This document shows positions 54,491 through 63,618 of a stretch of 64,000 bases of DNA, piece after piece. The DNA comes from Methylosinus sp. Sm6 (GTDB lineage Bacteria > Pseudomonadota > Alphaproteobacteria > Rhizobiales > Beijerinckiaceae). The DNA is taken from NCBI RefSeq assembly GCF_019802345.1, contig NZ_JAINDZ010000022.1:1-64000 (forward strand). Direction: 5' to 3'. Numbering within the stretch: position 1 is the stretch's first letter; each line of letters starts with the position of its first letter. The position numbers were made by a program, and so were the translations under genes. The notes under the pieces are model-generated. The model was not told the DNA's origin, made no database searches, and was given only the letters and a program-made list of their open reading frames with translations.

Positions 54491-54605
54491 CCCTCATCCT
54501 GAGGCGCTTTTCGCCGAAGGCGAAAAGCCTCGAAGGATGTTCCAGAGGGCGCGCTGTTCCACCCTTCGAGACGCCCGCTCTCGCGGGCTCCTCAGGGTGA
54601 GGGGC
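54491..54605. repeat. BIME-like element between ccoP and ccoG
   Basis: The region starts CCTCATCCTGAGGCGC, holds TTTTCGCCGAAGGCGAAAA (hairpin) and ends CTCCTCAGGGTGAGGGG. The outer parts pair with each other (CTCATCCTGAG against CTCAGGGTGAG) and an inner GCCCGC...GCGGGC hairpin lies near 54575. The CTCATCCTGAGG ... CTCGAAGGATG order is a common dispersed element in Rhizobiales. It is inserted inside the otherwise tight cco cluster. Confidence 0.7.
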
Positions 54606-54631
54606 TGAGTTTGCAACGGAGAGAACCAATC

Positions 54632-56083
54632 ATGAGCGCGACCGAAAGCAGCCGAACGGCGAGCAGTGGTTCTCTCTACGCCGCGCGCAAGGCCATCTAC
54701 CCGAAAGAGGTGGAAGGAAGCTTCCGCCGCATCAAATGGGGCCTGCTCGCCTTCACGCTCGCGGTCTACTACCTGCTGCCCTTCGTGCGCTGGGACCGCG
54801 GCCCCGGCGCGCCAACCCAAGCCGTGCTCGTCGATTTTCCACATCGGCGCTTTTACTTCTTCTTCATCGAGATCTGGCCGCAGGAGGTCTATTATCTCAC
54901 CGGCCTCCTGATCCTCGCCGCGCTCGTGCTGTTCCTGATGAACGCCGTCGCCGGCCGAATTTGGTGCGGCTATCTCTGTCCGCAAACGGTGTGGACCGAT
55001 CTCTATCTTTCCGCCGAGCGCTGGATCGAGGGCGACGCCCGCGAGCGCGCGCGCAAGGACGCCGGGCCTCGCACGTCGAAAATCCGGCGCGAGAAAATCG
55101 CCAAGCATGCGCTGTGGCTCGTCATCGCCTGGTGGACCGGCGGCGCCTGGGTGCTCTATTTCGCCGACGCGCCGACGCTCGTCCATCAGCTCGCGACCTT
55201 CCAGCCGGGCGTCTCGCAGGCCTATGTCTGGATCGGCATTTTCACCTTCACCACCTACATGCTCGCCGGCCATATGCGCGAGCAGGTCTGTCTCTATATG
55301 TGTCCCTGGCCGCGCATACAGGCGGCGCTCACCGACGAATATGCGCTGAACGTCACCTTTCGCTATGACCGCGGCGAGCCGCGCATGTCGTTGAAGCAGG
55401 GGCTCGCGCTGCGCGCGGCGGGCGGACGCGCCGGCGATTGCGTCGACTGCGGCCAATGCGTCGCGGTCTGCCCGACCGGCGTCGACATTCGTGAGGGCGC
55501 CTCGCTCGGCTGCGTGCAATGCGGCCTCTGCATCGACGCCTGCGACGGCGTGATGGCGAAGATCGGCCGCGCGCCGCGCCTCATCGCCTATGACACGCAG
55601 ATGAATTGCGAGCGGCGCAAGAGCGGCGCCGCGCCGATCTTCAAGCCGCTGCGCGCGCGCACGCTGATCTATGCAATGCTGATCCTCGCGATCGGCGGCA
55701 TGATGTCGCTCACCCTCGCGACCCGCGGCGACGCGCGTCTCAGCGTGATCCATGATCGCAATCCGCTCGCCGTTCGCCTCACGGATGGCGCTCTGCGCAA
55801 TGCGTATACGGTGCGCTTCGCCAATATGAGCGGCGAGCCTCGCCGCTTTGCGCTCGAGGTCGAAGGGCTCGATCAGGCCGAGGTCGAGATCGTCGGCGTC
55901 GAGCCCGATGCGCAAGGACGCTTCGTCGTCGTCGTCGGACCGGATCAGACGCGCGAGGCGCGCGCGCTCGTCACCTTGCGCGGCGACAAGCCCAGCGCCG
56001 CGCAGACTCCTATCGTCTTCGTCTCGCGCGATCTCGACAGCGGCGCGAGCGTGGAGGCGAAAGACGCCTTTCTGCAGCCGTGA
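54632..56083 (+). CDS. ccoG: cbb3 oxidase assembly ferredoxin CcoG
   Basis: The ATG at 54632, behind CGGAGAG, gives 483 residues. Membrane helices and RIWCGYLCPQTVWTD are followed by the double [4Fe-4S] motif CVDCGQCVAVCPTG and CVQCGLCIDACDGVM (about residues 270-310). A periplasmic Ig-like C-terminal domain (from about residue 375) follows. CcoG is a Cu-handling and Fe-S redox protein needed for CcoN copper insertion. A 5' TTG at 54611 would add seven residues and is not favoured. Confidence 0.95.
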   Translation: MSATESSRTASSGSLYAARKAIYPKEVEGSFRRIKWGLLAFTLAVYYLLPFVRWDRGPGAPTQAVLVDFPHRRFYFFFIEIWPQEVYYLTGLLILAALVLFLMNAVAGRIWCGYLCPQTVWTDLYLSAERWIEGDARERARKDAGPRTSKIRREKIAKHALWLVIAWWTGGAWVLYFADAPTLVHQLATFQPGVSQAYVWIGIFTFTTYMLAGHMREQVCLYMCPWPRIQAALTDEYALNVTFRYDRGEPRMSLKQGLALRAAGGRAGDCVDCGQCVAVCPTGVDIREGASLGCVQCGLCIDACDGVMAKIGRAPRLIAYDTQMNCERRKSGAAPIFKPLRARTLIYAMLILAIGGMMSLTLATRGDARLSVIHDRNPLAVRLTDGALRNAYTVRFANMSGEPRRFALEVEGLDQAEVEIVGVEPDAQGRFVVVVGPDQTREARALVTLRGDKPSAAQTPIVFVSRDLDSGASVEAKDAFLQP

Positions 56084-56094
56084 CGGAGGGACCC

Positions 56095-56604
56095 ATGTCG
56101 CAGACCAGCTCCATCTCTTTCGCCGACGCTCCGCGCCGTCTCACCGGCGCCGCCGTGCTGATGACGCTCGTCGCCTTCTTCGGCGTGATCGCAGCGGTCG
56201 ATGTGACGATGATGTTTCTCGCCGTGTCGACGTTCCGCGGCGAGGACACCGCTCATGCCTACGAGAAAGGCCTCGCCTATAATCTCGACATCGCCGGCGC
56301 GCGCGCTCAGGAGGCGCGCGGCTGGAAGGTCGAAGCCTCGCTCATGCGACTCTCGGAAACGCAGAACCGCATCGAGGTCGCCTTGCGCGACGCGCAGGGC
56401 CCGATCAGGGGACTGAAGCTCGCGGCGTCGATTCGATCTCCGGTCGATGCGAAGCAGGATATCGGCGTCGCGCTCGTCGAGACCGCGCCGGGGCGCTATG
56501 CGGCGCCGCTCGCCATAGAGCCGGGCTGGCGCGATCTCGTGCTGACCGCCGCGCGCGACGGGCGCGAGGCCTTTCGCTCCAAGAATCGCATTCGGCTGGA
56601 TTGA
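56095..56604 (+). CDS. ccoH: cbb3 oxidase assembly protein CcoH (FixH)
   Basis: The ATG at 56095 is four bases after GGAGGG and gives 169 residues; a GTG at 56080 overlapping ccoG is also possible. One membrane helix (AVLMTLVAFFGVIAAVDVTMMFLAV) is followed by EDTAHAYEKGLAYN, the FixH pattern (YxxGLxYN). It is a membrane assembly factor for the oxidase. Confidence 0.93.
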   Translation: MSQTSSISFADAPRRLTGAAVLMTLVAFFGVIAAVDVTMMFLAVSTFRGEDTAHAYEKGLAYNLDIAGARAQEARGWKVEASLMRLSETQNRIEVALRDAQGPIRGLKLAASIRSPVDAKQDIGVALVETAPGRYAAPLAIEPGWRDLVLTAARDGREAFRSKNRIRLD

Positions 56605-56612
56605 GCCGCCGC

Positions 56613-58853
56613 ATGAGCGTCGACCTCGATTATTCCTCGCTGGCCGAGCGCCGCGCCGATGGCGCGCGGCGGCTCGATCTCGCGCTCGACGGGCTCACCT
56701 GCGCCGCCTGCGTCTATGAGATCGAAGCGGCGCTGAAGTCTGTTCCGGCGCTCCGCTCCGCGCGCGCCAATTACGCCGATCGTCGCCTCACGCTCGAATG
56801 GAGCGACGATACATTCGCCTTTCCGGAGGTCGCGGAGCGGCTGCGGCGCATGGGCTATCGCGCCCGTCCCTTCGCGCGCGCGGACGGCGAGCGCGAGGCG
56901 ATGGAGACCTCGCGCCATCTGATGCGCTGCTTCGCCGTCGCCGCTTTCGCGGCGGTCAATGTCATGCTGCTGTCGGAGGCGGTGTGGATCGGCCAATGGG
57001 GCGATCTCGATCCGGCGACGCGCGATTTCTTTCACGGAGTCTCGGCGCTGATCGCCATTCCCGCCTCGGCCTACGCCGGCCAGCCCTTCTTTGCGAGCGC
57101 CTTCGCCGCTCTGCGCGCCGGGCGGCTGAACATAGACGTGCCGATCACGCTCGGCGTGCTGCTCGCGCTCGCAATGTCGGTCTATGAGACCGTCGTGCAT
57201 GCGCCGCACGCCTATTTCGATTCCGCGATCATGCTGCTCGCCTTTCTGCTGCTCGGCCGCTGGCTCGACAGCGCCATGCGGCGCAAGACGCGCGCCGTGG
57301 CCGCCAATCTCGCCGCCTTGCGCGCGCCGATCGCCCGCCGCATCGGCGCCGACGGCGCCCGCTCGGCCGTGCCGCCGTCCGCGCTCGCGCCGGGCGACAT
57401 CGTCGAGATTCTGCCGGGCGAGCGCGTGCCCGCCGATGGCGTCATCCTCGCAGGCGCCTCGAAGCTCGACGAGAGTCTCGTCACCGGCGAGACCGATCAT
57501 CGCGCGGTCGGCGTCGGCGAAAGCGTCTACGCCGGCAGCCTCGCCTTCGACGGCGCGCTGACGATGCGCGTGGAGGCCGCGAACGGCGGTTCGCTGATCG
57601 ACGAGATCGAGCGGCTCGTCGAGGAGGCGACGGCGGCGCGCTCGCGCTATCTGCAGCTCGCCGACCGCGTCTCGCGGCTCTACGCGCCGGCCGTGCATGT
57701 CACGGCTTTCGCGACCGCGCTCGTCTGGCTCGCGGCCGGCGCCTCGGCGCATGACGCGCTGGTCGCGGCGATCGCCGTGTTGATCGTCACCTGTCCCTGC
57801 GCTCTGGCGCTGGCGGCGCCGGCGGTGCAGGTGGCGGCGAGCGGCGCGCTGTTTCGCGCCGGCGTGCTGCTCGAGCGCGGCGACGCTCTGGAGCGTCTCG
57901 CCGAGATCGACACCATCGTCTTCGACAAGACCGGCACGCTGACGACGCCCGAGCCGCGCCTCGTCGACGCCTCATCGCTCGATGCGGAGCTCGTCGCGCT
58001 CGCGGCGCGGCTCGCGCACTCCAGCAGCCATCCGCTGGCGCGCGCGCTCGCCGCCGGGCATCCGCGCGCGGCGCCGCTCGACGGCGCGCGCGAGACGCGG
58101 GGCGAAGGCGTCGCGGCGATCGTCGACGGCGTCGAGGCGCGACTCGGCGGTCCGCGCTTCTGCGACCTCGAACGCGAGAGCGCCGCCTGCGCCGCGCGCG
58201 ATCCGGAGGCGTCGATCGTCGCCTTTCGCCATGGCGAGCGCACGGCGGTCCTGCGCCTGCGCCAAGTCTTGCGGCCCGACGCGCGCGAGATCATCGCGGC
58301 GCTGGAGGAGCGGGGCTTGCGCGTCATCATTCTCTCCGGCGACCGCATTCCAGCGGTCGAGACGGCGGCGCGCGCGCTGCGCGTCGCCGAATGGCGCGGC
58401 GCGCTGAAGCCGGCCGACAAGGTCGCCTGGCTCGAGACGCTGCGCGCCGACGGACGCAAGACGCTGATGATCGGCGACGGGCTCAATGACGCGCCGGCGC
58501 TCGCCGCCGCCCATGTGTCGCTGTCGCCGATCGATGCGACGCAATTGACGCAGGCGGCGGCAGACGCAGTGTTTCTCGGAGAGAGCCTCGCGCCGATCGT
58601 CGAAGCGCTCGACCTCGCGACTCGCGCGCGCGGCCTGATACGGCAGAATCTCACATTCGCCGTGCTCTACAATGCGCTCGCCGTGCCGCTGGCGATGGCC
58701 GGGCTGCTGACGCCGCTGATCGCGGCCGCCGCAATGTCCGGCTCGTCGCTGCTGGTCACCATCAATGCGCTGCGCGCCGGCCGCGCGCGGCGGCGCGCCG
58801 CCTTCCGCGCGGCGCCGGCGGCGCAATTGCATGGCAGCGAGGCTTCGGCATGA
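56613..58853 (+). CDS. ccoI: Copper P1B-type ATPase CcoI (FixI)
   Basis: From the ATG at 56613 the protein has 746 residues; a TTG at 56601 overlapping ccoH would add four. An N-terminal HMA domain has CAAC at 30-33. Eight membrane helices include the CPC copper site (TCPCALAL); catalytic parts are DKTGTLT (phospho-Asp), HSSSHPLARAL and GDGLNDAPAL. It exports Cu+ to the periplasm for CuB assembly of the oxidase, and is distinct from bulk copper-tolerance ATPases by its place here. Confidence 0.95.
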   Translation: MSVDLDYSSLAERRADGARRLDLALDGLTCAACVYEIEAALKSVPALRSARANYADRRLTLEWSDDTFAFPEVAERLRRMGYRARPFARADGEREAMETSRHLMRCFAVAAFAAVNVMLLSEAVWIGQWGDLDPATRDFFHGVSALIAIPASAYAGQPFFASAFAALRAGRLNIDVPITLGVLLALAMSVYETVVHAPHAYFDSAIMLLAFLLLGRWLDSAMRRKTRAVAANLAALRAPIARRIGADGARSAVPPSALAPGDIVEILPGERVPADGVILAGASKLDESLVTGETDHRAVGVGESVYAGSLAFDGALTMRVEAANGGSLIDEIERLVEEATAARSRYLQLADRVSRLYAPAVHVTAFATALVWLAAGASAHDALVAAIAVLIVTCPCALALAAPAVQVAASGALFRAGVLLERGDALERLAEIDTIVFDKTGTLTTPEPRLVDASSLDAELVALAARLAHSSSHPLARALAAGHPRAAPLDGARETRGEGVAAIVDGVEARLGGPRFCDLERESAACAARDPEASIVAFRHGERTAVLRLRQVLRPDAREIIAALEERGLRVIILSGDRIPAVETAARALRVAEWRGALKPADKVAWLETLRADGRKTLMIGDGLNDAPALAAAHVSLSPIDATQLTQAAADAVFLGESLAPIVEALDLATRARGLIRQNLTFAVLYNALAVPLAMAGLLTPLIAAAAMSGSSLLVTINALRAGRARRRAAFRAAPAAQLHGSEASA

Positions 58854-59008
58854 CGGTCCTGCTCTTCCTCGTCCCTCTCGCGCTCATTTTGGGCGCGCTC
58901 GGCCTCGCGGCGTTCCTCTGGGCGCTCGGCTCCAGCCAATATGAGGACCTCGAAGGCGCGGCGGCGCGCATCCTCGCCGATGACGATCTGAAAGAGCGCG
59001 CGCCATGA
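58850..59008 (+). CDS. ccoS: cbb3 oxidase assembly protein CcoS (FixS)
   Basis: The 52-residue protein reads MTVLLFLVPLALILGALGLA, then FLWALGSSQYEDLEGAAARI. One helix followed by the FxWxxxxxQYxDLEGAxxRIL tail defines CcoS. Its ATG overlaps the ccoI stop (ATGA), and its own end overlaps the next gene (ATGA). Confidence 0.93.
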   Translation: MTVLLFLVPLALILGALGLAAFLWALGSSQYEDLEGAAARILADDDLKERAP

Positions 59009-60075
59009 GTCACGATTCGCTGCTCGCACGGCCGAGCCAAACTCTATGCCTCTGCGGCGCGCGCGGCGAAGCGGGCGCCGAGCGCGGCTGGACGCGAATC
59101 CTGTCGCTCGGCTTCGGCCTCAATGTCCTGGCGCAGGCGCTCGCGCTGTCGCAATTGCCGGAAGCCGCGCGCCTTTCGGCGCCGAGCCTCGAGCGCGTCG
59201 GCTGGCCTCTCGCGCTGCTGTTGCTCGGCGCGGCGCTCGCGAGCCTTCCGGCGGCGCTGCTCGTCGACTCCTTCGGCCGGCGCGCCGCCTTCGCGCTCGG
59301 CGCGAGCCTCGGCGCCGCAGGCGGCGGGCTCGCCGCCTTCGCCATCGCTCACACGAATTTCCCGGCGCTGTGCCTCGGCGCGCTATGGCTCGGCCTGGCG
59401 CAGGGATTCGCGCTGTTCTACCGCCATATCGCGGCGCCGGCGGGCGGCGGCCTCGCCGTGCTCGGCGGCGGCGCGCTGGCGGCCCTCGCCGCGCCGCTCG
59501 TCGCCGGCCTCGGCGATCGCCTCGGCGGCGGCGCAGGGATCGTCGTCTCGGCGTCGCTGGCCTATGTCGCCTCGCTGGCGCTCGCGCTGCGCCTGCCGCA
59601 TGCCTTCGCGGAGCCGGCGGCGTCCGGCGAAGACTTCCGCCTCGACGCGCGCTTTGTCCTCGCCACTGGCGCCGGCGCGGCCGCATGGTTCGTCATGGCT
59701 TCGACCATGCTGCATGGGCCGCTGACCCTGTCCTCCGTCTGCGGCGCCGCGCCGGGCTTCGTCGGCGGCGCGACGGCCTTGCATCTCCTCGCCATGTATG
59801 GCCCGGCGGCGCTGGCCGCGCAGCGTCCAGCGCTGTTTTCGCCTTTGCGCTGCGTCGCGCTCGGCCTCGGCGTCATGGCCGGCGCTTACGCCGTCATGGC
59901 CGCCGCATATTCGCCGCTCGTCATCGCTTTCGCCATGATGGCGATCGGCGCATGCTGGTCGCTCGCCAATATCGGCGCGCTGCGTCTGCTGCACGAGTGC
60001 TCGCGGCCACGCGCCGCGCTCGCGGCGCATGATCTGTTGCTGCTTCTCGCGGCGGCGGCCGGCGCATTGTCGTGA
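59005..60075 (+). CDS. ccoA: MFS copper importer CcoA-like
   Basis: The 356-residue protein is hydrophobic with about ten to eleven helices and its ATG overlaps the ccoS stop, so it belongs to the cco transcript. The Met and His pairs M231-x3-M235 (in FVMASTMLH) and H260-x3-M264 (in ALHLLAMYG) match, at almost the same positions, the M233-x3-M237 and H261-x3-M265 copper motifs of CcoA from Rhodobacter. It should import copper into the cytoplasm for CcoI. N-terminal Cys residues (LCLCG) might also bind copper. Confidence 0.75.
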   Translation: MSHDSLLARPSQTLCLCGARGEAGAERGWTRILSLGFGLNVLAQALALSQLPEAARLSAPSLERVGWPLALLLLGAALASLPAALLVDSFGRRAAFALGASLGAAGGGLAAFAIAHTNFPALCLGALWLGLAQGFALFYRHIAAPAGGGLAVLGGGALAALAAPLVAGLGDRLGGGAGIVVSASLAYVASLALALRLPHAFAEPAASGEDFRLDARFVLATGAGAAAWFVMASTMLHGPLTLSSVCGAAPGFVGGATALHLLAMYGPAALAAQRPALFSPLRCVALGLGVMAGAYAVMAAAYSPLVIAFAMMAIGACWSLANIGALRLLHECSRPRAALAAHDLLLLLAAAAGALS

Positions 60076-60096
60076 GCGCGGCGGCAGCCCACCGCA

Positions 60097-60756
60097 TCAA
60101 CCGCGCAGCGAGAGTTCGAGGCCGTCGTCCAGCGGAATCTCGCCGGACGAATAGCCGTTGGCGGGATCGCGCACATAAGCGAGGTAAGGCGCTAGCATCT
60201 CCGGCATGATCTTCAGATCGTCGGCGATGACGAGCGCGCCTTCGCCGAGCGCCGGCTCCAACGCGCGCAGCATCGGCAGATAGAGCGCCTTCCAGCCATC
60301 GAGCAGCAGGAGGTCGATCCGTTCGACGCCGACGAGCGTCTCGAAGGGGTCGCCCGGCCGCACCTCCGCCCATGTCTCGAGCCCGGCTTCTCTCAGATGC
60401 TGCGTGGCTCGCTCCGCCTTCTGGGCGTCGATTTCAGTCGCGATCAGCCGCCCTCGGCCATTGTCGGCGAGCGCGGCGGCGATATGGATCGCCGACAGGC
60501 CGAACGAGGTCCCGAACTCGACGACGCGCTCCGGGCGCCGCAGCCGCACGAGCTGATAGAGGAGTCGTCCGACCTCCGGCGCGACGCCGATGAAGGCGCT
60601 GTCGAGCAGGCTGGCGACGGCGCGGTCGTCGAAGGGCGTCCCGCGCGCTTCGCATTCGGCGCGGGCGCGCCGCCGCAGGTCTGGGTCTTGGAGCTCCGCT
60701 TCGCGATACAGCCGGTCGAGCGTCGTCGACACTGCGGTCGAATGCAGCGAAATCAT
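60097..60756 (-). CDS. O-methyltransferase-type SAM methyltransferase
   Basis: The 219-residue protein starts at the ATG at 60756, behind AGGGAGGA. VVEFGTSFGLSAIHIAAALAD is SAM motif I, LIATEIDAQKAERATQHL the acidic loop, and RIDLLLLDGWKALYLPMLRAL the substrate-side segment of class I O-methyltransferases of the catechol/caffeoyl-CoA type. Substrate unknown. It is divergent from the LysR gene, 225 bp away. Confidence 0.85.
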   Translation of the reverse strand: MISLHSTAVSTTLDRLYREAELQDPDLRRRARAECEARGTPFDDRAVASLLDSAFIGVAPEVGRLLYQLVRLRRPERVVEFGTSFGLSAIHIAAALADNGRGRLIATEIDAQKAERATQHLREAGLETWAEVRPGDPFETLVGVERIDLLLLDGWKALYLPMLRALEPALGEGALVIADDLKIMPEMLAPYLAYVRDPANGYSSGEIPLDDGLELSLRG

Positions 60757-60864
60757 CAATGGTCCTCCCTCTGTCTGTCGAGGACCGCATCATAGGCGGC
60801 CGCGGAGCCGGCGGCGTTGCGATGTCGTTCTGGCAATCTTGCGTCCGACGCAATCGGAACTCTG

Positions 60865-60905
60865 CTAGAGTCTTTCCGGTTCAAATTGAACCGGAAAGAC
60901 TCTAG
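60865..60905. repeat. 41-bp perfect palindrome in divergent promoter region
   Basis: CTAGAGTCTTTCCGGTTCAA, one A, then its exact complement span 60865-60905. A related decayed stretch continues to about 60970 (TTTTCTTCACGCGAACCGG and ACACTCTAG). The layout resembles family B elements in arm order and TCTTTCC-type ends, so it may be a divergent copy and not a regulator site. It lies between the methyltransferase and LysR starts. Confidence 0.8.
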
Positions 60906-60981
60906 ATTCCCTTGTTCTGTCGTGTTTTCTTCACGCGAACCGGTTCCCACTTCGCTCGAAAACACTCTAGTCTCGCGCTCA

Positions 60982-61878
60982 ATGCCGCCGATGGACCTCA
61001 ATCTTCTGGTCGCGCTCGACGCTCTTCTCGCCGAGGGAAGCGTGACAGGCGCCGCCGCACGCCTGAACAAGAGCGTTCCGGCGATGAGCCGTACGCTGGA
61101 CCGCCTGCGCAAGGCGCTCGACGACCCATTGTTCGTGCGGGCGGGGCGCGATTTTCTGCCAACCGCCCGGGCCGATGCGTTGAAACCTCGGCTCGGCGCG
61201 CTCATCGCCGAGGCCGAGGCGCTGATGACGCCGGAGATTTTCGATCCGGCGCGGCTCGAGCGGCGTTTCGTCGTTCGCTGCGGGGACGATCTGGCGGCCG
61301 CGCTCGGTCCCGCACTGGCGCAGGCGATCCTCGCCGAAGCGCCGGGGCTCTCGGTCGTGTTCGCGCCGGAGGGCGAGGAAGACGCAACCGATCTGCGCGA
61401 GGGCCGTGTCGATGTGGACATTGGCGCGCCGGGAGCGCTCGGCCCCGAGGTTCTGACGCAGACGGCGCTGCGCGATCGCTTCGTCGGCGCGGCGCGCCGT
61501 GGCGCGCCGATCTTCGCCGCGCCGATCGATCCGGCGCGTTACGCGGCCGCAGGACATGTCGCCTCCTCGCGCCGCGGCCGCGCCGAGGGGCCGATCGACC
61601 GCGCCCTTGCGGCGCTGGGGCTCAGGCGGCGCACGCCGCTGACGGCGGCGAGCGGAAGCGCCGCTCTCGCCATCGCCCTCCTCAGCGATCTCGTCGCCTC
61701 GGTTCCGGGCTTTGCGGCGCGCGCCGCCATCGCCCGCGGAGCGGCGCTGACGATGTTCGAGCTGCCGGTAGAAGCGCCCGAGTTGACGATCGCGCTCAGC
61801 TGGCATCCGCGCCGCCACGAAGATCCCGCGCAGCGCTGGATGAGGGAGAAATTGCGTGTCGCCATAGCCGCGCTGTGA
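60982..61878 (+). CDS. LysR-family transcriptional regulator
   Basis: The ATG at 60982 gives 298 residues (ATG at 60991 gives MDLNLLVALDALL). The winged helix-turn-helix has DALLAEGSVTGAAARLNKSVPAMSRTLDRLRK and DPLFVRAGRDFLPTARA, typical of LysR. The C-terminal effector domain is about 200 residues. LysR proteins usually control the divergent gene, here the O-methyltransferase, and themselves. Confidence 0.9.
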   Translation: MPPMDLNLLVALDALLAEGSVTGAAARLNKSVPAMSRTLDRLRKALDDPLFVRAGRDFLPTARADALKPRLGALIAEAEALMTPEIFDPARLERRFVVRCGDDLAAALGPALAQAILAEAPGLSVVFAPEGEEDATDLREGRVDVDIGAPGALGPEVLTQTALRDRFVGAARRGAPIFAAPIDPARYAAAGHVASSRRGRAEGPIDRALAALGLRRRTPLTAASGSAALAIALLSDLVASVPGFAARAAIARGAALTMFELPVEAPELTIALSWHPRRHEDPAQRWMREKLRVAIAAL

Positions 61879-61890
61879 CGGCGTCCGACG

Positions 61891-63426
61891 TTACACGTCT
61901 CGCTCCGTGTTCAACACGGCGAGGCCGCGGAAGCGCGCGGCCGGCGCGCCATGGGAGACTGGCGCGAGCTGCATCGGCTCCGCCTTGCCGCAGGTGAATG
62001 TGCCGCAGAGCCGATAGGTCGAGGCGTCGCCGAGTCCGTCGAGCGCGTTCCAGAACGCGATGGTGCGGCTCTGATAGGCGGCGTCGCGCACCATCTCGCC
62101 GAGGCGGCCATCCTTTATCTCGTAGAATAATTGCCCGCCGAACTGGAAATTATCGCGCTGCTGATCGATGCTCCAGCTTCCCGCGCCGACGACATAGAGC
62201 CCCTTCTCCACTCCGCCGATCAGCGCCTCGAGCGAGCAGGGCGCGGGATTTGGCGCCAGCGAGATATTGGGCATGCGCTGGATCGGAAAGGCGGTCGGAT
62301 CATCCGCATAGGCGCAGCCATTGGAGCGCTCCGCGCCGATGAGATGCGCCTGGCCCAGCGCCATCTGGAAATTGCGGAACACGCCCTTGGAGACGATCTC
62401 GAACTCCGCCCGCTCGCGCGGAGCGCCGTCGTCGTCGAAGGCGGCGCTGGCGAGCCCGCCCTCCTGCGAGCGGTCGGCGCGGATCGTCATCAGCTCGCTG
62501 CCGAAGCGCAGTGCGTTCAGCATATGCGGCTTGATGAAAGACGTGCCGGCGAAATTCGCCTCCCAGCCGAGCGCGCGGTCGAGCTCGGTCGAATGTCCGA
62601 CCGTCTCGTGGATGGTCAGCCAGAGATTGGTGGGATCGAGCACCACATCCATCACGCCGGCCTCGGCCGGCTTCGCCTGCAGCTTCTCGCGCGCTTCGCC
62701 GGCGGCGCGCTTCGCTTCGCCGACGAGATCGCAGGAGAGCGCATGCTCCCACCCCGCCGCGCGCGCGGGCGCGAGGCTCTCGCGCGTCGCGAAACGGCCG
62801 GAACCCGCCGCGTCGACGACGGTCACGAGAAAGGACGGCTGCGTGCGCGTGCGCGATTGAAAAATGCGGCTGCCGCGGCTGTCGGCGAAGAGACGATCCT
62901 CCCGCGCGAAGGAGAGGGAGGCGTTGCAGTAATCGGCGCCCGCCTCCTGCGCGGCGGCGTTCACCGCCAGCAGAAGCTCGACCTTGTCGCGCGCTTCCAC
63001 GGCGAAAGGATCGACGCCCAGGGGCATGATCCACTCCGCCTCCTGCGGCTGCGTCTCCTCGATGACGATCGGCTCGGCCTGGATCGGCGCCACGGCGCGG
63101 GCCTGGGCCACGGCGCGCCGCGCGGCGGCGGCGAGCGTCGCGGCGTCGAGCGCCCGCGCGCCGTAAAACCCCCAGCAGCCGTCGACCAGCACGCGCAGGC
63201 CGAAGCCGGGGTCGAGGCTCTCGGAAAACTCGTCGAGCCGCGCCTCCTTGGCGCGGACGAACTGCCGCCGCGTCGCGCCGAGCCGGATGTCGGCGTAGCG
63301 CGCGCCCGCCTCTCGCGCGGCGGCGAGCGCGACATCGGCGAGATCGAGCAGAAAGGCGCGGTCGAGGCAAAGCTCCTGCTCGGCCGCCGGCTCGGGGCGA
63401 TCCTGTCGGAGGCGACGCGGCGTCAT
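61891..63426 (-). CDS. TldD/PmbA-family metalloprotease
   Basis: The 511-residue protein carries ADIRLGATRRQFVRAKEARLDE (N-terminal domain), then LWLTIHETVGHSTELDRALGW with the HExxxH zinc motif of TldD, and near the end the Cys-bearing LCGTFTCGKAEPMQLAP. TldD acts with PmbA (TldE) as a protease; the HExxxH shows this one is the TldD-type. No tldE copy is next to it. The Cys pair is typical of the bacterial and archaeal TldD-like group. Convergent with the LysR gene, 12 bp apart. Confidence 0.88.
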   Translation of the reverse strand: MTPRRLRQDRPEPAAEQELCLDRAFLLDLADVALAAAREAGARYADIRLGATRRQFVRAKEARLDEFSESLDPGFGLRVLVDGCWGFYGARALDAATLAAAARRAVAQARAVAPIQAEPIVIEETQPQEAEWIMPLGVDPFAVEARDKVELLLAVNAAAQEAGADYCNASLSFAREDRLFADSRGSRIFQSRTRTQPSFLVTVVDAAGSGRFATRESLAPARAAGWEHALSCDLVGEAKRAAGEAREKLQAKPAEAGVMDVVLDPTNLWLTIHETVGHSTELDRALGWEANFAGTSFIKPHMLNALRFGSELMTIRADRSQEGGLASAAFDDDGAPRERAEFEIVSKGVFRNFQMALGQAHLIGAERSNGCAYADDPTAFPIQRMPNISLAPNPAPCSLEALIGGVEKGLYVVGAGSWSIDQQRDNFQFGGQLFYEIKDGRLGEMVRDAAYQSRTIAFWNALDGLGDASTYRLCGTFTCGKAEPMQLAPVSHGAPAARFRGLAVLNTERDV

Positions 63427-63520
63427 CGAATTCTCCTCGGGCGAATTTGCGCAACCGGCGGGAGATTAACGCCGAACCCGCCTCGTGGGAACGACGTCGT
63501 CCCATTCGAGACTGACGAGA

Positions 63521-63538
63521 GCGAGCCTGAAGGCTCGC
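63521..63538. repeat. REP family A palindrome (short copy)
   Basis: The same 18 bases as at 35771-35788 (GCGAGCCTGAAGGCTCGC). It lies between the ModA-like gene and the TldD-family gene. Confidence 0.8.
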
Positions 63539-63618
63539 TTGTCGAATCCCTTATCTGATTTCGCCACGAGAGAAAGCGGCCGCGCCGGCCGCCTTCCATA
63601 TGATCGAGCGCGGAACCC

